64,000 bases of DNA from Deltaproteobacteria bacterium (GTDB lineage Bacteria > Myxococcota_A > UBA9042 > PHBI01), in the NCBI GenBank assembly GCA_020632715.1, contig JACKFA010000002.1, positions 1,106,501 to 1,170,500 of the forward strand, in the 5' to 3' direction. Both the position numbers and the translations under genes were made by a program. Below, piece by piece: positions 26,393 to 34,663 of this stretch. Under the pieces are notes generated by a model. The model was not told the origin of the DNA. It saw nothing but the letters and a program-made list of their open reading frames with translations, and did no database searches. Numbering within the stretch: position 1 is the stretch's first letter; each line of letters opens with the position of its first letter.

Positions 26393-26552
26393 GAGCACCG
26401 CTCAAGTAATCTCCCGTCGCATTCGGCACCAGCGCACCGTCATCGGCGTCGTTGGTCGTCGTCAGCGTGCTCTCAGCACGCCTCCTCCTCCCGCCTTGCC
26501 GCTGACAGCGCGCTGGCGCCGACTGCTCGGTCCGATTACCTGATCGGTGCTC
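26393..26552. repeat. long imperfect palindrome between convergent genes (element A)
   Basis: Outer arms 26393-26411 and 26534-26552 pair at 17 of 19 positions; next arms 26423-26435 and 26510-26522 pair at 12 of 13; then 26461-26467 with 26500-26506 (7 of 7); inside is a 6-bp stem with a 3-base loop (CGTGCT CTC AGCACG, 26466-26480). It shares end motifs TCTCCCGTCGC (left) and GCTCGGTCCGA (right) with element B at 50954-51087. It lies between convergent genes (phaR-like and a barrel). Either a non-autonomous repeat or a bidirectional terminator-type structure. Confidence 0.75.
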
Positions 26553-26562
26553 CGGAACGACG

Positions 26563-26598
26563 CGAGCCCGGGATCCTCTCGCGAGGACACCGGGCTCG
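26563..26598 (-). terminator. terminator-like hairpin after the 26640-27515 gene
   Basis: Exact 9-bp arms CGAGCCCGG (26563-26571) and CCGGGCTCG (26590-26598), with an inner CCTC/GAGG pair, 42 bp beyond the stop on the minus strand. There is no T-run, so it may act with element A or only stabilise RNA. Confidence 0.4.
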
Positions 26599-26639
26599 TG
26601 CGGGCGCGCGACCGGGGCCGAGCGCCTCTCGGAGACCCC

Positions 26640-27515
26640 TTAGAAGTACCAGGTGGCGCCGGCGTGGAGCTGGACGCCGAGGTTCATCTTGTCGTTCGGG
26701 TCGGCGCCGTGGATCCCGTCGCAGAAGCCGACCTGATCGCCGACCTGGTGCAGGCAGTCCGTGCGGATGGAGGCCTGCGTGTCGAGGTCCTTGAAGACGG
26801 TCTGGAAGCGGACATCCGCGTTCAGCGAGAGGTGGCGGGTGATGAACACCTCGAGCCCGAGGCCCGCCTGCCCGGCGAGCTCGCTCATGTCGTACTTGTA
26901 GCGCCCGTCGAGGTAGCTGAGCTCGGTGAAGTGGACGCCGACGCCGATGAGCCCGTACGGCTGGAGCCGCGAGTGGCGGAAGAGGTGGTAGGTCAGCGAC
27001 GCCATCACCGGGATCGTCGTCTGATCGAAGTCATCCGCCGAGGCCGCGAGGAGATCCCCCGAGAGCTCGATGCCGAGGCCGCTCCCGTTGAAGCGGTAGC
27101 GGAGATCGATGCCGAAGCCGCCCATCGTCGGGTTCTCGGCCGACGAGAGGCCGAGCTTCTCACCGTCGAGCGTCGCGCCCGAGAGGCGCACGCCGAGGCC
27201 GAACATGCTGTCGTCACGGCGCTGGCGCGGCTTCGCGACGACCGCCGGCTCCGGCCGGCGCACGACCGTGACGGCCGGCTCCGGCGGCGGCTCCTCGACC
27301 ACGTAGACCGGGGCCGGGCGAACGACGACCGGCGCGGGCGCGACGACGACGATCGGGCGCCGCCGGCGAGGCCGGTAGACCGGCACGACGCGCGGGCGGT
27401 AGGTGCGCCACGAGTGGTAGTGGGGGTAGGGGCCGGGGTGGGCCGAGGCGCTGCCGGCGCCGGCGAACGGCACCATGAGCAGGGCTGCGAGGGAGAGGAG
27501 GAGCGCCTTCTTCAC
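26640..27515 (-). CDS. outer-membrane beta-barrel protein with Pro/Arg/Val-rich N-terminal region
   Basis: A 291-residue protein with a signal peptide (KKALLLSLAALLMVPFAGAGSASA). Residues 25-105 are His/Tyr/Pro/Arg/Val-rich (RPRVVPVYRPRRRRPIVVV, repeated PAPVVVRP), possibly a periplasmic or peptidoglycan-facing segment. From about 110 the sequence alternates as in an 8-strand OmpA/OmpX-like barrel (LGVRLSGATL, GIELSGDLLA, LQPYGLIGVGVHF) and ends in the terminal aromatic WYF needed for BAM recognition. Two Cys near the end (TDCLHQ, FCDG) may form a loop disulphide. Function unknown. Confidence 0.75.
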   Translation of the reverse strand: MKKALLLSLAALLMVPFAGAGSASAHPGPYPHYHSWRTYRPRVVPVYRPRRRRPIVVVAPAPVVVRPAPVYVVEEPPPEPAVTVVRRPEPAVVAKPRQRRDDSMFGLGVRLSGATLDGEKLGLSSAENPTMGGFGIDLRYRFNGSGLGIELSGDLLAASADDFDQTTIPVMASLTYHLFRHSRLQPYGLIGVGVHFTELSYLDGRYKYDMSELAGQAGLGLEVFITRHLSLNADVRFQTVFKDLDTQASIRTDCLHQVGDQVGFCDGIHGADPNDKMNLGVQLHAGATWYF

Positions 27516-27649
27516 GTATCACCTCATCGAAGTCGCGCGGGTCGATGGGGGGCAGACGGTGGCCGTCACCAGATATTCTGAAAAAATTCACGAGAGGCGA
27601 CGCGTTTTTACGAGCCCGTCACGAAGGACCGCGACGCGCGAAAGACCCG

Positions 27650-27678
27650 TTGCCGGTCGCGGAAGGGGGGTGTAGCCT
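27650..27678 (+). promoter_or_regulatory. sigma-70-type promoter of the 27714 gene
   Basis: TTGCCG (27650-27655), 17 bp, TAGCCT (27673-27678), 36 bp before the TTG start. The divergent 27516-27649 segment includes an AT-rich patch (27571-27592, ATATTCTGAAAAAATTCACG) probably belonging to the barrel gene promoter. Confidence 0.5.
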
Positions 27679-27713
27679 GCGCCGGCTTTTCTCCAGGCGA
27701 CCACGGCAGGGTC

Positions 27714-29432
27714 TTGCGCGCGTTCCCCTCGGCAGCTCTCACACTCGTCTCGGCCCTCCTCGTCGCGGGAGCGGGCGCCGGCGCGCGCGCCGCCGAGCCG
27801 ACGCCGACCGGGCCTCCCGAGCGCCGTGACATGGGGGTCACGCCCTACGTCGGCGGCGTGTGGCTCGAGCACCACGGCAGCTTCCGGATCCGCCCGGAGC
27901 TCCTCCTCGGCGGGGATCTCGGCGTCGGGACGAGCGGCGTCCCCGAGCCCCTCGCGGCCGCGACCGGCGACGACAGCGACGCCTCCACGCTCAGCTGGGC
28001 GTCGATGCGCATCCGCTACGAGCCGATCCTCCACATCGGGCGGAACCTCACCGTCCACCTCGGGATCGACGCGCTCGACAACCTCGTCCTCGGCTCGACC
28101 CACGAGGCCACGTCCGACCCGGTCGCCATCGACCTCACGAACGACGCCGCCGCCTCGCCGTCGGCCGGCCGGAACGGCTGGCGCGACGCGCTGCGCGTGC
28201 GCTCCCTCTACGGGCGCTGGTTCGCGTTCGACTTCTTCGACCTCCGCGTCGGCCGCATGCCGGACCCGTTCGGCATCGGGGTCAGCCGCAACGACGGCGA
28301 GTGCCCGGACTGCGACTACGGCACCATCGTCGACGCGATGCGCGTCGGGTTCGAGCTCTCCGGCTTCCGCGTCGAGGGCTCGTGGGAGTTCACGGCCGTC
28401 GGCGCCACGACCGCGCAGCTCACCGACGTCGGCGACCAGGGGCAGGACAAGGATCTCGGCCAGTCCGACGACGTCCAGGGCTTCACCATCACCATCGGGC
28501 GTCGCCCCGTGACGGACGCGCAGCTCGAGGAGCGCCGCGTCGCCCTCGACGAGAAGCGCGAGTGGGTCTTCGACTGGAGCGTGTTCTCCTCGTTCACCGA
28601 CCAGCAGCTCTCGAGCCTCGAGCCCATCGCCGACACGAGCGTTTCCTGCTCGCCCTCGCAGGTGCTCGCGAACGGGCAGCCCGTCACGCGCTACGAGTGC
28701 ATGCAGCTCTACCGGCGCGGCGCCTTCTTCTGGCGCCCGGGCCTCTGGTTCCACCTCGAGCGGCACCCGACCTTCGACGAGTCGCTGCGCCTCGACATCG
28801 AGCTCCAGGGGCTCGTCGGCAACGTCACCCACCCGCAGCGCCTCGAGGAGGCCGACTCCCAGGAGGCCAAGGACTTCCTCGGCTTCGGCGGCGCCGTCGA
28901 GCTCGAGTACCAGAGCGACGCGTGGCACCTCGGCTTCGACGGCGGCTTCGCGACCGGCGACGACGGGGACTACGTCGGCGTCCTCGACGGGCAGAACATC
29001 GTCGAGCCCGACGACGACGCGTACGCCCAGAACGACAACGTCCGTGACAACCGCAAGGTCACGTCGTTCTTCTTCAACCGCGACTACCGCGTCGACCTCA
29101 TCCTCTTCCGGCAGGTCCTCGGCACGATCACGAACACGGTCTACTTCAAGCCGTGGATCGCCCGCGACCTCCTCCGCATGGACGGCGGTACGCTGACGGC
29201 GCGGCTCGACGTGCTCTACGCGATGGCGGCGGTCCCGGAGGGCACCCCCGGCGACGGCCGTAGCTGGGGCGTCGAGGTCGACGGGCGCCTCGGGCTCAAG
29301 CTCGACATGGGCCTCGAGACGACGCTCGCCGCCGGCGTCCTCATCCCGCTCGACGCGCTCGACAACGCGGACACCGGGAAGTCGCCCGACCCCGCGTTCA
29401 CCGTGCAGATCCTCGGCACGATGAAGTTCTGA
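27714..29432 (+). CDS. large outer-membrane beta-barrel protein
   Basis: A 572-residue protein from TTG 27714 with a signal peptide (LTLVSALLVAGAGAGARA). The rest is rich in alternating aromatic/polar strands ending in ILGTMKF, consistent with a 16-strand or larger barrel. FRIRPELLLGGDLG near the start and the conserved RVGRMPDPFGIGV segment resemble the TIGR04551 family of deltaproteobacterial outer-membrane proteins; I hold that family name loosely. A CPDCDY pair and two further Cys (SCSPSQ, YECMQ) could stabilise loops. Convergent with mpl, 19 bp apart. Porin or transporter; substrate unknown. Confidence 0.7.
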   Translation: MRAFPSAALTLVSALLVAGAGAGARAAEPTPTGPPERRDMGVTPYVGGVWLEHHGSFRIRPELLLGGDLGVGTSGVPEPLAAATGDDSDASTLSWASMRIRYEPILHIGRNLTVHLGIDALDNLVLGSTHEATSDPVAIDLTNDAAASPSAGRNGWRDALRVRSLYGRWFAFDFFDLRVGRMPDPFGIGVSRNDGECPDCDYGTIVDAMRVGFELSGFRVEGSWEFTAVGATTAQLTDVGDQGQDKDLGQSDDVQGFTITIGRRPVTDAQLEERRVALDEKREWVFDWSVFSSFTDQQLSSLEPIADTSVSCSPSQVLANGQPVTRYECMQLYRRGAFFWRPGLWFHLERHPTFDESLRLDIELQGLVGNVTHPQRLEEADSQEAKDFLGFGGAVELEYQSDAWHLGFDGGFATGDDGDYVGVLDGQNIVEPDDDAYAQNDNVRDNRKVTSFFFNRDYRVDLILFRQVLGTITNTVYFKPWIARDLLRMDGGTLTARLDVLYAMAAVPEGTPGDGRSWGVEVDGRLGLKLDMGLETTLAAGVLIPLDALDNADTGKSPDPAFTVQILGTMKF

Positions 29433-29451
29433 CGGCGGTCGGCCGAGGTCG

Positions 29452-30927
29452 TCAGGCGCCGCGCTCGAGCGCCGCGAGGATCTTCCCGTGCACCCCGTCG
29501 AAGTCGCGGCCGCTCATCGCGACCACGACGTCCTCGCCCGACCGCGCCTCCGCGGCCACGGTCTCGGCGAGGGCGTCGGTCTCGCGGATGATCTCGGCGG
29601 GCGTGCCGCCGGCGACCAGCGTCCGGACGAGCTCGTCGAGGTCGAGGCGCGCCTCGGGGGCGAGGCTGTCCGACGCCTTCTCGAGCGGGCGCCCGAACCA
29701 GACCCTGTCCGCGCCGGCGAAGGCGTCCGCGAAGTCGCGCTGGAAGACCCGGCGCCGCGCCGTGTTCGACTGCACCTCGAAGAGCGCGAGCACGCGCCGC
29801 CCCGGATAGCGCGCGCGCACGGCGCGCAGCGTCTCGCGGATCGCGGTCGGGTGGTGGCCGAAGTCGTCGATGACCGGCACGTCGCGGGCGACGCCCCGCA
29901 CCTCGAGCCGCTTCCGCGGCGGGCGGAAGGTGGCGAGACCCGCGAGGATCGCGTCGGGAACAGCGCCCGCGGCGAGCGCTAGCCCGGACGCCGTGAGCGC
30001 GTTCTCGACGTTGTGGGCGCCCCAGAGCGGGAGGAACGCGTCGCGCTCCTCGTAGCCGGGCAGGCGGAGCGTGAAGCGCGTGCCGTCGGCCCCGGCGGCG
30101 AGGCCGATGGCGGCGACGTCGTAGGCGCCGTCGCGGCCGAAGGTCCAGATGGGCGCGTCGCACGCGGAGGCCGCGGTGAGCGCGCGCCCGTCGGCGCCGT
30201 TCACGACGAGGCGCCCGTCCGGCGGGAGGAGCTCCGCGAACCGCGCGAAGGCGCGGACGATGGCGTCGAGGTCCGGGAAGATGTCGGCGTGGTCGAACTC
30301 GACGTTGTTGATGCTCGCGACCCGCGGCCGGTAGTGGAGGAACTTCGGGCCCTTGTCGAAGTAGGCGGTGTCGTACTCGTCCCCCTCGACGACGAAGACG
30401 TCCCCCGCGCCGGCCTTGAAGTTCGAGTCGAAGTTCCCGGTGACGCCGCCGATGAGGAACGCCGGGTCGCGCCCGGCCGTCTCGAGGAGCCACGCCGTCA
30501 GCGACGAGGTCGTCGTCTTCCCGTGCGTGCCGGTGATGACGACCGAGAGGCGGTCGCGGATGACGAGGGCCGCGAGCGCCTGCGGCAGCGAGCAGTGCGG
30601 GATCCCGCGGGCCCTGAGCGCGACGGCCTCCTCGTAGTCCGGGCGGATGACGTTGCCGACGACGACGACGTCCGGGCCCCACGCGAGGTTCTCGGCGCGG
30701 TAGCCCTCCATGACCTCGATGCCGCGCTCCGCGAGGAACGTGGACATCGGCGGGTAGACGCCGCGGTCGGAGCCGCGCACCTCGTAGCCGAGGGCGCGCA
30801 GGAGGCCCGCGAGCGCGCCCATCGCGCTCCCGCCGACGCCCATCAGGTGCACCTTGCGCACGCGCTCCCACGCGACCGGGGGCGGCGGGCGGCGGACGTC
30901 GTCTTCGGGGCGGTGCGGGGCGGTCAT
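29452..30927 (-). CDS. mpl: UDP-N-acetylmuramate:L-Ala-gamma-D-Glu-meso-DAP ligase
   Basis: Recycles murein tripeptide by joining it to UDP-MurNAc with ATP in the cytoplasm. A 491-residue Mur ligase: N-terminal Rossmann HLMGVGGSAMGALAGLL, ATP loop TGTHGKTTTSSL, VVEGDEYDTAYFDKGPKFLHY (a Mpl-specific signature rather than MurC), INNVEFDHADIF, GAHNVENALTA and C-terminal DDFGHHPTAIRETL and FEVQSNTARRRVFQ. About 30 residues longer than E. coli Mpl. ATG 30927 with AGGAG upstream. Its presence fits a Gram-negative with DAP-type peptidoglycan. Confidence 0.92.
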   Translation of the reverse strand: MTAPHRPEDDVRRPPPPVAWERVRKVHLMGVGGSAMGALAGLLRALGYEVRGSDRGVYPPMSTFLAERGIEVMEGYRAENLAWGPDVVVVGNVIRPDYEEAVALRARGIPHCSLPQALAALVIRDRLSVVITGTHGKTTTSSLTAWLLETAGRDPAFLIGGVTGNFDSNFKAGAGDVFVVEGDEYDTAYFDKGPKFLHYRPRVASINNVEFDHADIFPDLDAIVRAFARFAELLPPDGRLVVNGADGRALTAASACDAPIWTFGRDGAYDVAAIGLAAGADGTRFTLRLPGYEERDAFLPLWGAHNVENALTASGLALAAGAVPDAILAGLATFRPPRKRLEVRGVARDVPVIDDFGHHPTAIRETLRAVRARYPGRRVLALFEVQSNTARRRVFQRDFADAFAGADRVWFGRPLEKASDSLAPEARLDLDELVRTLVAGGTPAEIIRETDALAETVAAEARSGEDVVVAMSGRDFDGVHGKILAALERGA

Positions 30928-31010
30928 ACGGGCTCCTGGTCCGGCGGCGGAGGATAGCCGCGGGTTCCGGTGGCGGCCAGGAATCCGCCTCGGCCCGGCG
31001 GAGGGCCGGC

Positions 31011-31038
31011 TTGACAGGCCCCGGCCCCATGCTACCGT
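31011..31038 (+). promoter_or_regulatory. sigma-70-type promoter of the 31073 gene
   Basis: Perfect -35 TTGACA (31011-31016), 16-bp spacer, TACCGT (31033-31038); GTG start 35 bp downstream. Confidence 0.6.
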
Positions 31039-31072
31039 CGCGCGGTTTCGTTTTGCCTCTCGGGGGGGACTC

Positions 31073-32323
31073 GTGGCTGACGACCAGGATCAGGGCAAGG
31101 CCAAGCTCAACACCGCGGATCTCAAGGCGCGGCTCGGCCTGAAGAAGCAGAAGCCCGCGACCCTCGCGCCGCACGTGCCGCAGCCCACGACGCCGCCGCC
31201 TGCGTCCGCGGCGCCGCCCGCGTCGGCGGCCGGGGGCTTCGACGAGGACACGGAGATCGACGCGGGGCAGGCGACCGAGCTCGTCGAGAGCGTGGCCGAG
31301 GCGCGGCGTCGCTCCGAGGAGGCCGCCGCGGAGGCGGGGCCGGCCCTCGAGGACTTCAGCGTCATCGGGCAGGAGCGCACGCCGCTTCCGCAGGCGCTGC
31401 CGTCGGCCGGGCCCGACCTCTCGCGCGTCGGCGCGGCCGAGGGCTACCCCGGCATGGAGAAGAAGCGGCGCATCCAGATGATCGCGCTGGGCGTGGGCGT
31501 CGGCATCGTCGCGTTCCTGCTCGGCTCGATGCTCTCCGGGGCGTCGCGCGAGAACGAGCGCCGCACGAGCTACATCCTCGAGGCGCGCGACACCAAGAAG
31601 ACGCTCGAGTCGCAGGACGTGGTGCTCAAGCGCATCACGGACCTGAAGGACAAGGTGAAGGTCATCCTCGGGAAGCTCGAGGCGCTGCGCGAGCAGTCCG
31701 CGAAGGATCCGAAGGTGCTCGAGCCCGTGTTCGCGGAGCTCACGAAGGAGCTCGTCTCCTACCGGGACGACAAGATCTACATCGATCCCGAGGCCCTCAT
31801 CGGCGAGGCGATCTACAACGGCACGCTCATGAAGGACGTGATCGCCTTCGCCCTCCGCACGAAGGCCCTCTACGACCGCATCGTGGCCGGTCTCGACGAG
31901 ACGGTCTCCTACGCGCGCATGGTGCAGCCGCCGGGGGCGGTGACGCGCGGGCTCCTCGTCGAGAAGGACGAGCGCGAGGTCGAGGGGATCGGCAAGTTCC
32001 CCGTCGCGCGGGGCGTGTGGATCAAGGACTCGGGCAAGCCCGGCGAGATCGACCTCACGGACCCCGCGACCGGGCAGTCCGTCGGCAAGGACTGGCAGAT
32101 GCTCGTCGTCCCCGAGGGCGAGACGGAGCCGATGCAGGTGCCGACGGCGCAGGTCATGACGCTCGACCTGAAGTCCATCTACGACGAGCGGATCCAGCTC
32201 GCGAAGAACATCAGCTTCGAGCGGCTCGCGAACCTCGCGGCCGACATCGACCGGATCGCCGCGAGCATCAACCCGCCGGCCCTCATGAGCGAGATCGACG
32301 AGTGGGCCACGAAGGAGCTCTGA
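31073..32323 (+). CDS. single-pass membrane protein of unknown function
   Basis: A 416-residue protein from GTG 31073 (G-rich Shine-Dalgarno GGGGGG 6 bases before). Cytoplasmic N-terminal ~140 residues begin with a Lys/Asp-rich stretch and NTADLKARLGLKK, then a Pro/Ala-rich linker. One membrane helix at about 144-163 (MIALGVGVGIVAFLLGSML). The outer ~250 residues start with a coiled coil (KTLESQDVVLKRITDLKDKV) and end in a compact alpha/beta region with no recognised motif. The NTADLKARLG segment is, from memory, frequent in myxobacterial proteins of unknown function. No operon partners. Confidence 0.7.
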   Translation: MADDQDQGKAKLNTADLKARLGLKKQKPATLAPHVPQPTTPPPASAAPPASAAGGFDEDTEIDAGQATELVESVAEARRRSEEAAAEAGPALEDFSVIGQERTPLPQALPSAGPDLSRVGAAEGYPGMEKKRRIQMIALGVGVGIVAFLLGSMLSGASRENERRTSYILEARDTKKTLESQDVVLKRITDLKDKVKVILGKLEALREQSAKDPKVLEPVFAELTKELVSYRDDKIYIDPEALIGEAIYNGTLMKDVIAFALRTKALYDRIVAGLDETVSYARMVQPPGAVTRGLLVEKDEREVEGIGKFPVARGVWIKDSGKPGEIDLTDPATGQSVGKDWQMLVVPEGETEPMQVPTAQVMTLDLKSIYDERIQLAKNISFERLANLAADIDRIAASINPPALMSEIDEWATKEL

Positions 32324-32515
32324 GCTCCCTCGGGTGAGCTCGCGCGCGGCGCGCAGCGCGCCGTGATGCGACGACGCAGCGCGCGCCCGTGTGTCCGGCG
32401 GGTGACGTCGCGGCGCGCGAGCGCTGGCCTGCGGTCGCCGCGTGCTCATGCTTTACGCCGCCGACGCGATGCGGCATGAACGAGCCGCGAAATACGACCT
32501 CAGGAGTCCGATAAG

Positions 32516-33409
32516 ATGGATGCCACGCAGCAGAAGATCGACCAGCTCGTGAAGGGCAACGACGTGATCCTCTTCATGAAGGGGACGCGCGTCTTCCCGC
32601 AGTGCGGGTTCTCGGCGACGGTGGTGCAGCTCCTCGACGAGCTCCTGCCGAGCTACGAGACGGTGAACGTCCTCGCCGACGCGGACATGCGGCAGGGGAT
32701 CAAGACCTACAGCGACTGGCCGACCATCCCGCAGCTCTACGTGAAGGGCGAGTTCATCGGCGGCTGCGACATCGTGAAGCAGCTCTACGCCACGGGCGAG
32801 CTCCAGAAGCAGCTCGGGGTCACGGTCGAGGAGGTCAAGGCGCCGACCATCCGCGTCTCGGCGGCCGCCGCCGAGGTGCTGAAGCAGGCCGCCGCGCAGG
32901 AGGGGGCCGACACGCTCCGCTTCGAGGTCGGGCCGCAGTTCCAGTACGGGCTCGGGTTCGGTCAGGAGCAGCCGGGCGACCTCGTCGTCGAGGCCGCGGG
33001 GCTGCGCTTCGTCTTCGACCGTGGCAGCGCCAAGCGGAGCGACGGGCTCTCGCTCGACTACGACGCCGCGAAGGGCGGCTTCAACATCGACAACCCCAAC
33101 GCCCCGCCGGGGGTGCGCCAGATCTCGACCGACGAGCTCGCCGCGCGGCTCGCGGCCGGCGGCGTGCACCTCTACGACGTGCGCACCCCCGAGGAGCGCG
33201 CCGAGGGCTACATCCCCGGCTCGAAGCTCATGACGGCCGCCGTGCGCGACGAGGTCATGGCGCTCCCGAAGGACACGCCGCTCTACTTCTCGTGTCGGAG
33301 CGGCGGGCGCAGCCAGCAGGCCGCCGAGGGCTTCATCCGGGCGGGCTTCCGCGAGGTGTACAACGTCGCGGGCGGGATCCTCGCGTGGAAGGGCGAGGTG
33401 GCGCGCTGA
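32516..33409 (+). CDS. Grx4-type monothiol glutaredoxin fused to an A-type-like domain and a rhodanese
   Basis: A 297-residue three-domain protein. Residues 1-105: monothiol glutaredoxin with PQCGFS (active Cys30), WPTIPQLYVKGEFIGG and the GGCDI glutathione site. Residues 110-200: resembles the HesB/IscA fold (IRVSAAAAEVLKQA, GLRFVFD) but lacks the CxC cysteines, so it probably cannot bind a cluster in the usual way. Residues 205-297: rhodanese with YDVRTPEERAEGYIPG and active-loop CRSGGRS (Cys260). CGFS glutaredoxins carry [2Fe-2S] clusters and pair with BolA proteins; a bolA gene follows with a TGATG overlap. Role in iron-sulphur trafficking inferred from this. The preceding 32324-32515 holds only the leader; I see no gene there. 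Confidence 0.85.
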   Translation: MDATQQKIDQLVKGNDVILFMKGTRVFPQCGFSATVVQLLDELLPSYETVNVLADADMRQGIKTYSDWPTIPQLYVKGEFIGGCDIVKQLYATGELQKQLGVTVEEVKAPTIRVSAAAAEVLKQAAAQEGADTLRFEVGPQFQYGLGFGQEQPGDLVVEAAGLRFVFDRGSAKRSDGLSLDYDAAKGGFNIDNPNAPPGVRQISTDELAARLAAGGVHLYDVRTPEERAEGYIPGSKLMTAAVRDEVMALPKDTPLYFSCRSGGRSQQAAEGFIRAGFREVYNVAGGILAWKGEVAR

Positions 33410-33666
33410 TGTCGTCGCCGTTCAAGACCGTCGGGGCGTCCGTCGAGGACGCCGTGCGCGACGCGATCGTCGCCGCTATCCCGGGGGCCTCCGCCGAGGT
33501 CCGGGGCAGCGGCGGGCACTTCGCGATCAAGGTCGTCTCCGAGGCGTTCGACGGGAAGTCGCTGCTTCAGAAGCAGCGGCTCGTCTACCGCGCCATCGCG
33601 CCGTTCATGGACGGCCCGAACGCGCCGGTCCACGCCGTCGACACCCTCGAGACTCTGACGCCGTAG
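33409..33666 (+). CDS. bolA: BolA family protein
   Basis: An 85-residue protein with the class II KH-like BolA fold: VEDAVRDAIVAAIPGASAEV, then GGHFAIKVVSEAFDGKSLLQKQRLVY with the invariant His (GGHF) and the RLVY motif, and a C-terminal HAVDTLETLTP. BolA proteins bind a shared [2Fe-2S] cluster with CGFS monothiol glutaredoxins. The ATG overlaps the stop of the glutaredoxin-rhodanese gene (TGATG), so the pair is translated together. Confidence 0.9.
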   Translation: MSSPFKTVGASVEDAVRDAIVAAIPGASAEVRGSGGHFAIKVVSEAFDGKSLLQKQRLVYRAIAPFMDGPNAPVHAVDTLETLTP

Positions 33667-33756
33667 CGCCGTCCGGGGATCGCCCCTCGCGGGCGCCTGG
33701 GGGGCCGGGGCCGCGCCGCGGCGTCCACCGCGGTACGAACGCTCACACGCTCATCG

Positions 33757-33785
33757 TTGCCGGCGCGCGCGCCGGGGCGTAGGCT
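33757..33785 (+). promoter_or_regulatory. possible promoter upstream of the 33796 gene
   Basis: TTGCCG (33757-33762), 17 bp, TAGGCT (33780-33785). If real, the mRNA would begin almost at the proposed TTG start (33796), giving a near-leaderless message. Confidence 0.35.
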
Positions 33786-33795
33786 GCGTGACGCC

Positions 33796-34218
33796 TTGAA
33801 GACGTCGTCGAAAGCGCGCTCCTCGTCACCTGCCACGCCGTGGACGCGGCGCCTGCGGGTCCTCTCGCTCGCGTGCCTCCTGACGTCGTTCGACGCCGGG
33901 GCGACCGCCGAGTCGAGTGACGTGGCGCCGGTCACCGCGGCGCCGTCGGGGAGCGTCGACGAGGCGGTCTTCGACGGCTGGGCGTGGGCGCCGCCGGGTG
34001 TGCTCCCGGCCGAGGCCGTGCCGGTCGCGGCGGTGAAGGAGCGGAGCTCGTCGCGCTCGCGCGGGGCGCGCGCGTCGTTCGCCGCCGTCGCGGGCGTCGA
34101 GCCGCACGCCGTCGTCGGCGACAGGCGGGCCAACGATCGCGGTCACGACGCGGTCCGTCGCCCCCTGTGGCGCGCGCCGGGGTGCCTCCGGGTCGACGGG
34201 GGAGACGAGTCGGGCTGA
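33796..34218 (+). CDS. possible small secreted protein, unknown
   Basis: An open frame of about 140 codons from TTG 33796 with strong GC3 bias (codons such as GTC GCG GGC GTC GAG), which argues for coding. The first 35 residues look like a signal peptide with a basic start and hydrophobic core (RRLRVLSLACLLTSFDAGATA). The remainder is Ala/Val/Arg-rich with no recognised domain. There is no clear ribosome-binding site, and the start is not certain (TTG 33757 is also in frame). Could be a false ORF. Confidence 0.35.
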   Translation: MKTSSKARSSSPATPWTRRLRVLSLACLLTSFDAGATAESSDVAPVTAAPSGSVDEAVFDGWAWAPPGVLPAEAVPVAAVKERSSSRSRGARASFAAVAGVEPHAVVGDRRANDRGHDAVRRPLWRAPGCLRVDGGDESG

Positions 34219-34378
34219 CGCAGGGAGCGGCGCTGTCGCCGTCCCCTCCCGTCCGCTCCACGCGTCGCGTGGGGAGCCGGTCGCCGCGGGTGCGGTGGGC
34301 GGCGTCCACGCGGCCATCGCTCGCTCATCTCCCATCATCGACGAGCGCCCGGGGAACCGGGCGAAGGACGCTCCCAGC

Positions 34379-34492
34379 ATGACCGAGATCCTCATCGCGT
34401 GCGCCGTCGGCGCCGGTATCGCCGTGTTCCTCTACGTGAAGCACGTCCGTCAGGGGCAGCGCTTCAACACCATCGCCGACGACGAGCGCTGA
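34379..34492 (+). CDS. 37-residue single-pass membrane peptide
   Basis: ATG 34379 with AAGGA about 10 bases upstream opens a 37-codon frame with good GC3 bias. Residues 2-20 (TEILIACAVGAGIAVFLYV) form one membrane helix, followed by a basic segment (KHVRQGQRF) and an acidic end (NTIADDER). Small membrane peptides of this kind often regulate larger membrane proteins; nothing here shows a partner. Two strong hairpins follow it. Confidence 0.5.
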   Translation: MTEILIACAVGAGIAVFLYVKHVRQGQRFNTIADDER

Positions 34493-34508
34493 CCGTCGTC
34501 CCCACCCC

Positions 34509-34604
34509 GCGCGCCGCGCGAGCGACGAACGCGGCGCGCGCTGACGCAGTCCCGGGCCGGCGCCCGTCCCCCCGGGCGGGGGCGGACGAGGCGCCGCCCG
34601 GGCC
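34509..34604. terminator. double GC-rich hairpin between convergent genes
   Basis: First stem: GCGCGCCGCG (34509-34518) with CGCGGCGCGC (34530-34539), exact, 11-base loop. Second: CCCGGGCCGGCGCC (34551-34564) with GGCGCCGCCCGGGCC (34590-34604), one bulge. It lies between a plus-strand stop (34492) and a minus-strand stop (34664), fitting a bidirectional terminator, though no T-run is present. Confidence 0.5.
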
Positions 34605-34663
34605 TCGCGTTCGCTGAGAGGATGGGGGCACGTCGCGCTGCGGCTCGGCCGACGAGCTCGCGC

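Noticed and set aside
26361..26640. Possible tRNA or small ORF in the GC-rich gap
   Set aside because: No cloverleaf or anticodon arm can be fitted; the gap is explained by element A and a hairpin.
32324..32515. Small ORF between the membrane protein and the glutaredoxin genes
   Set aside because: No start with a ribosome-binding site and no sustained GC3 periodicity.
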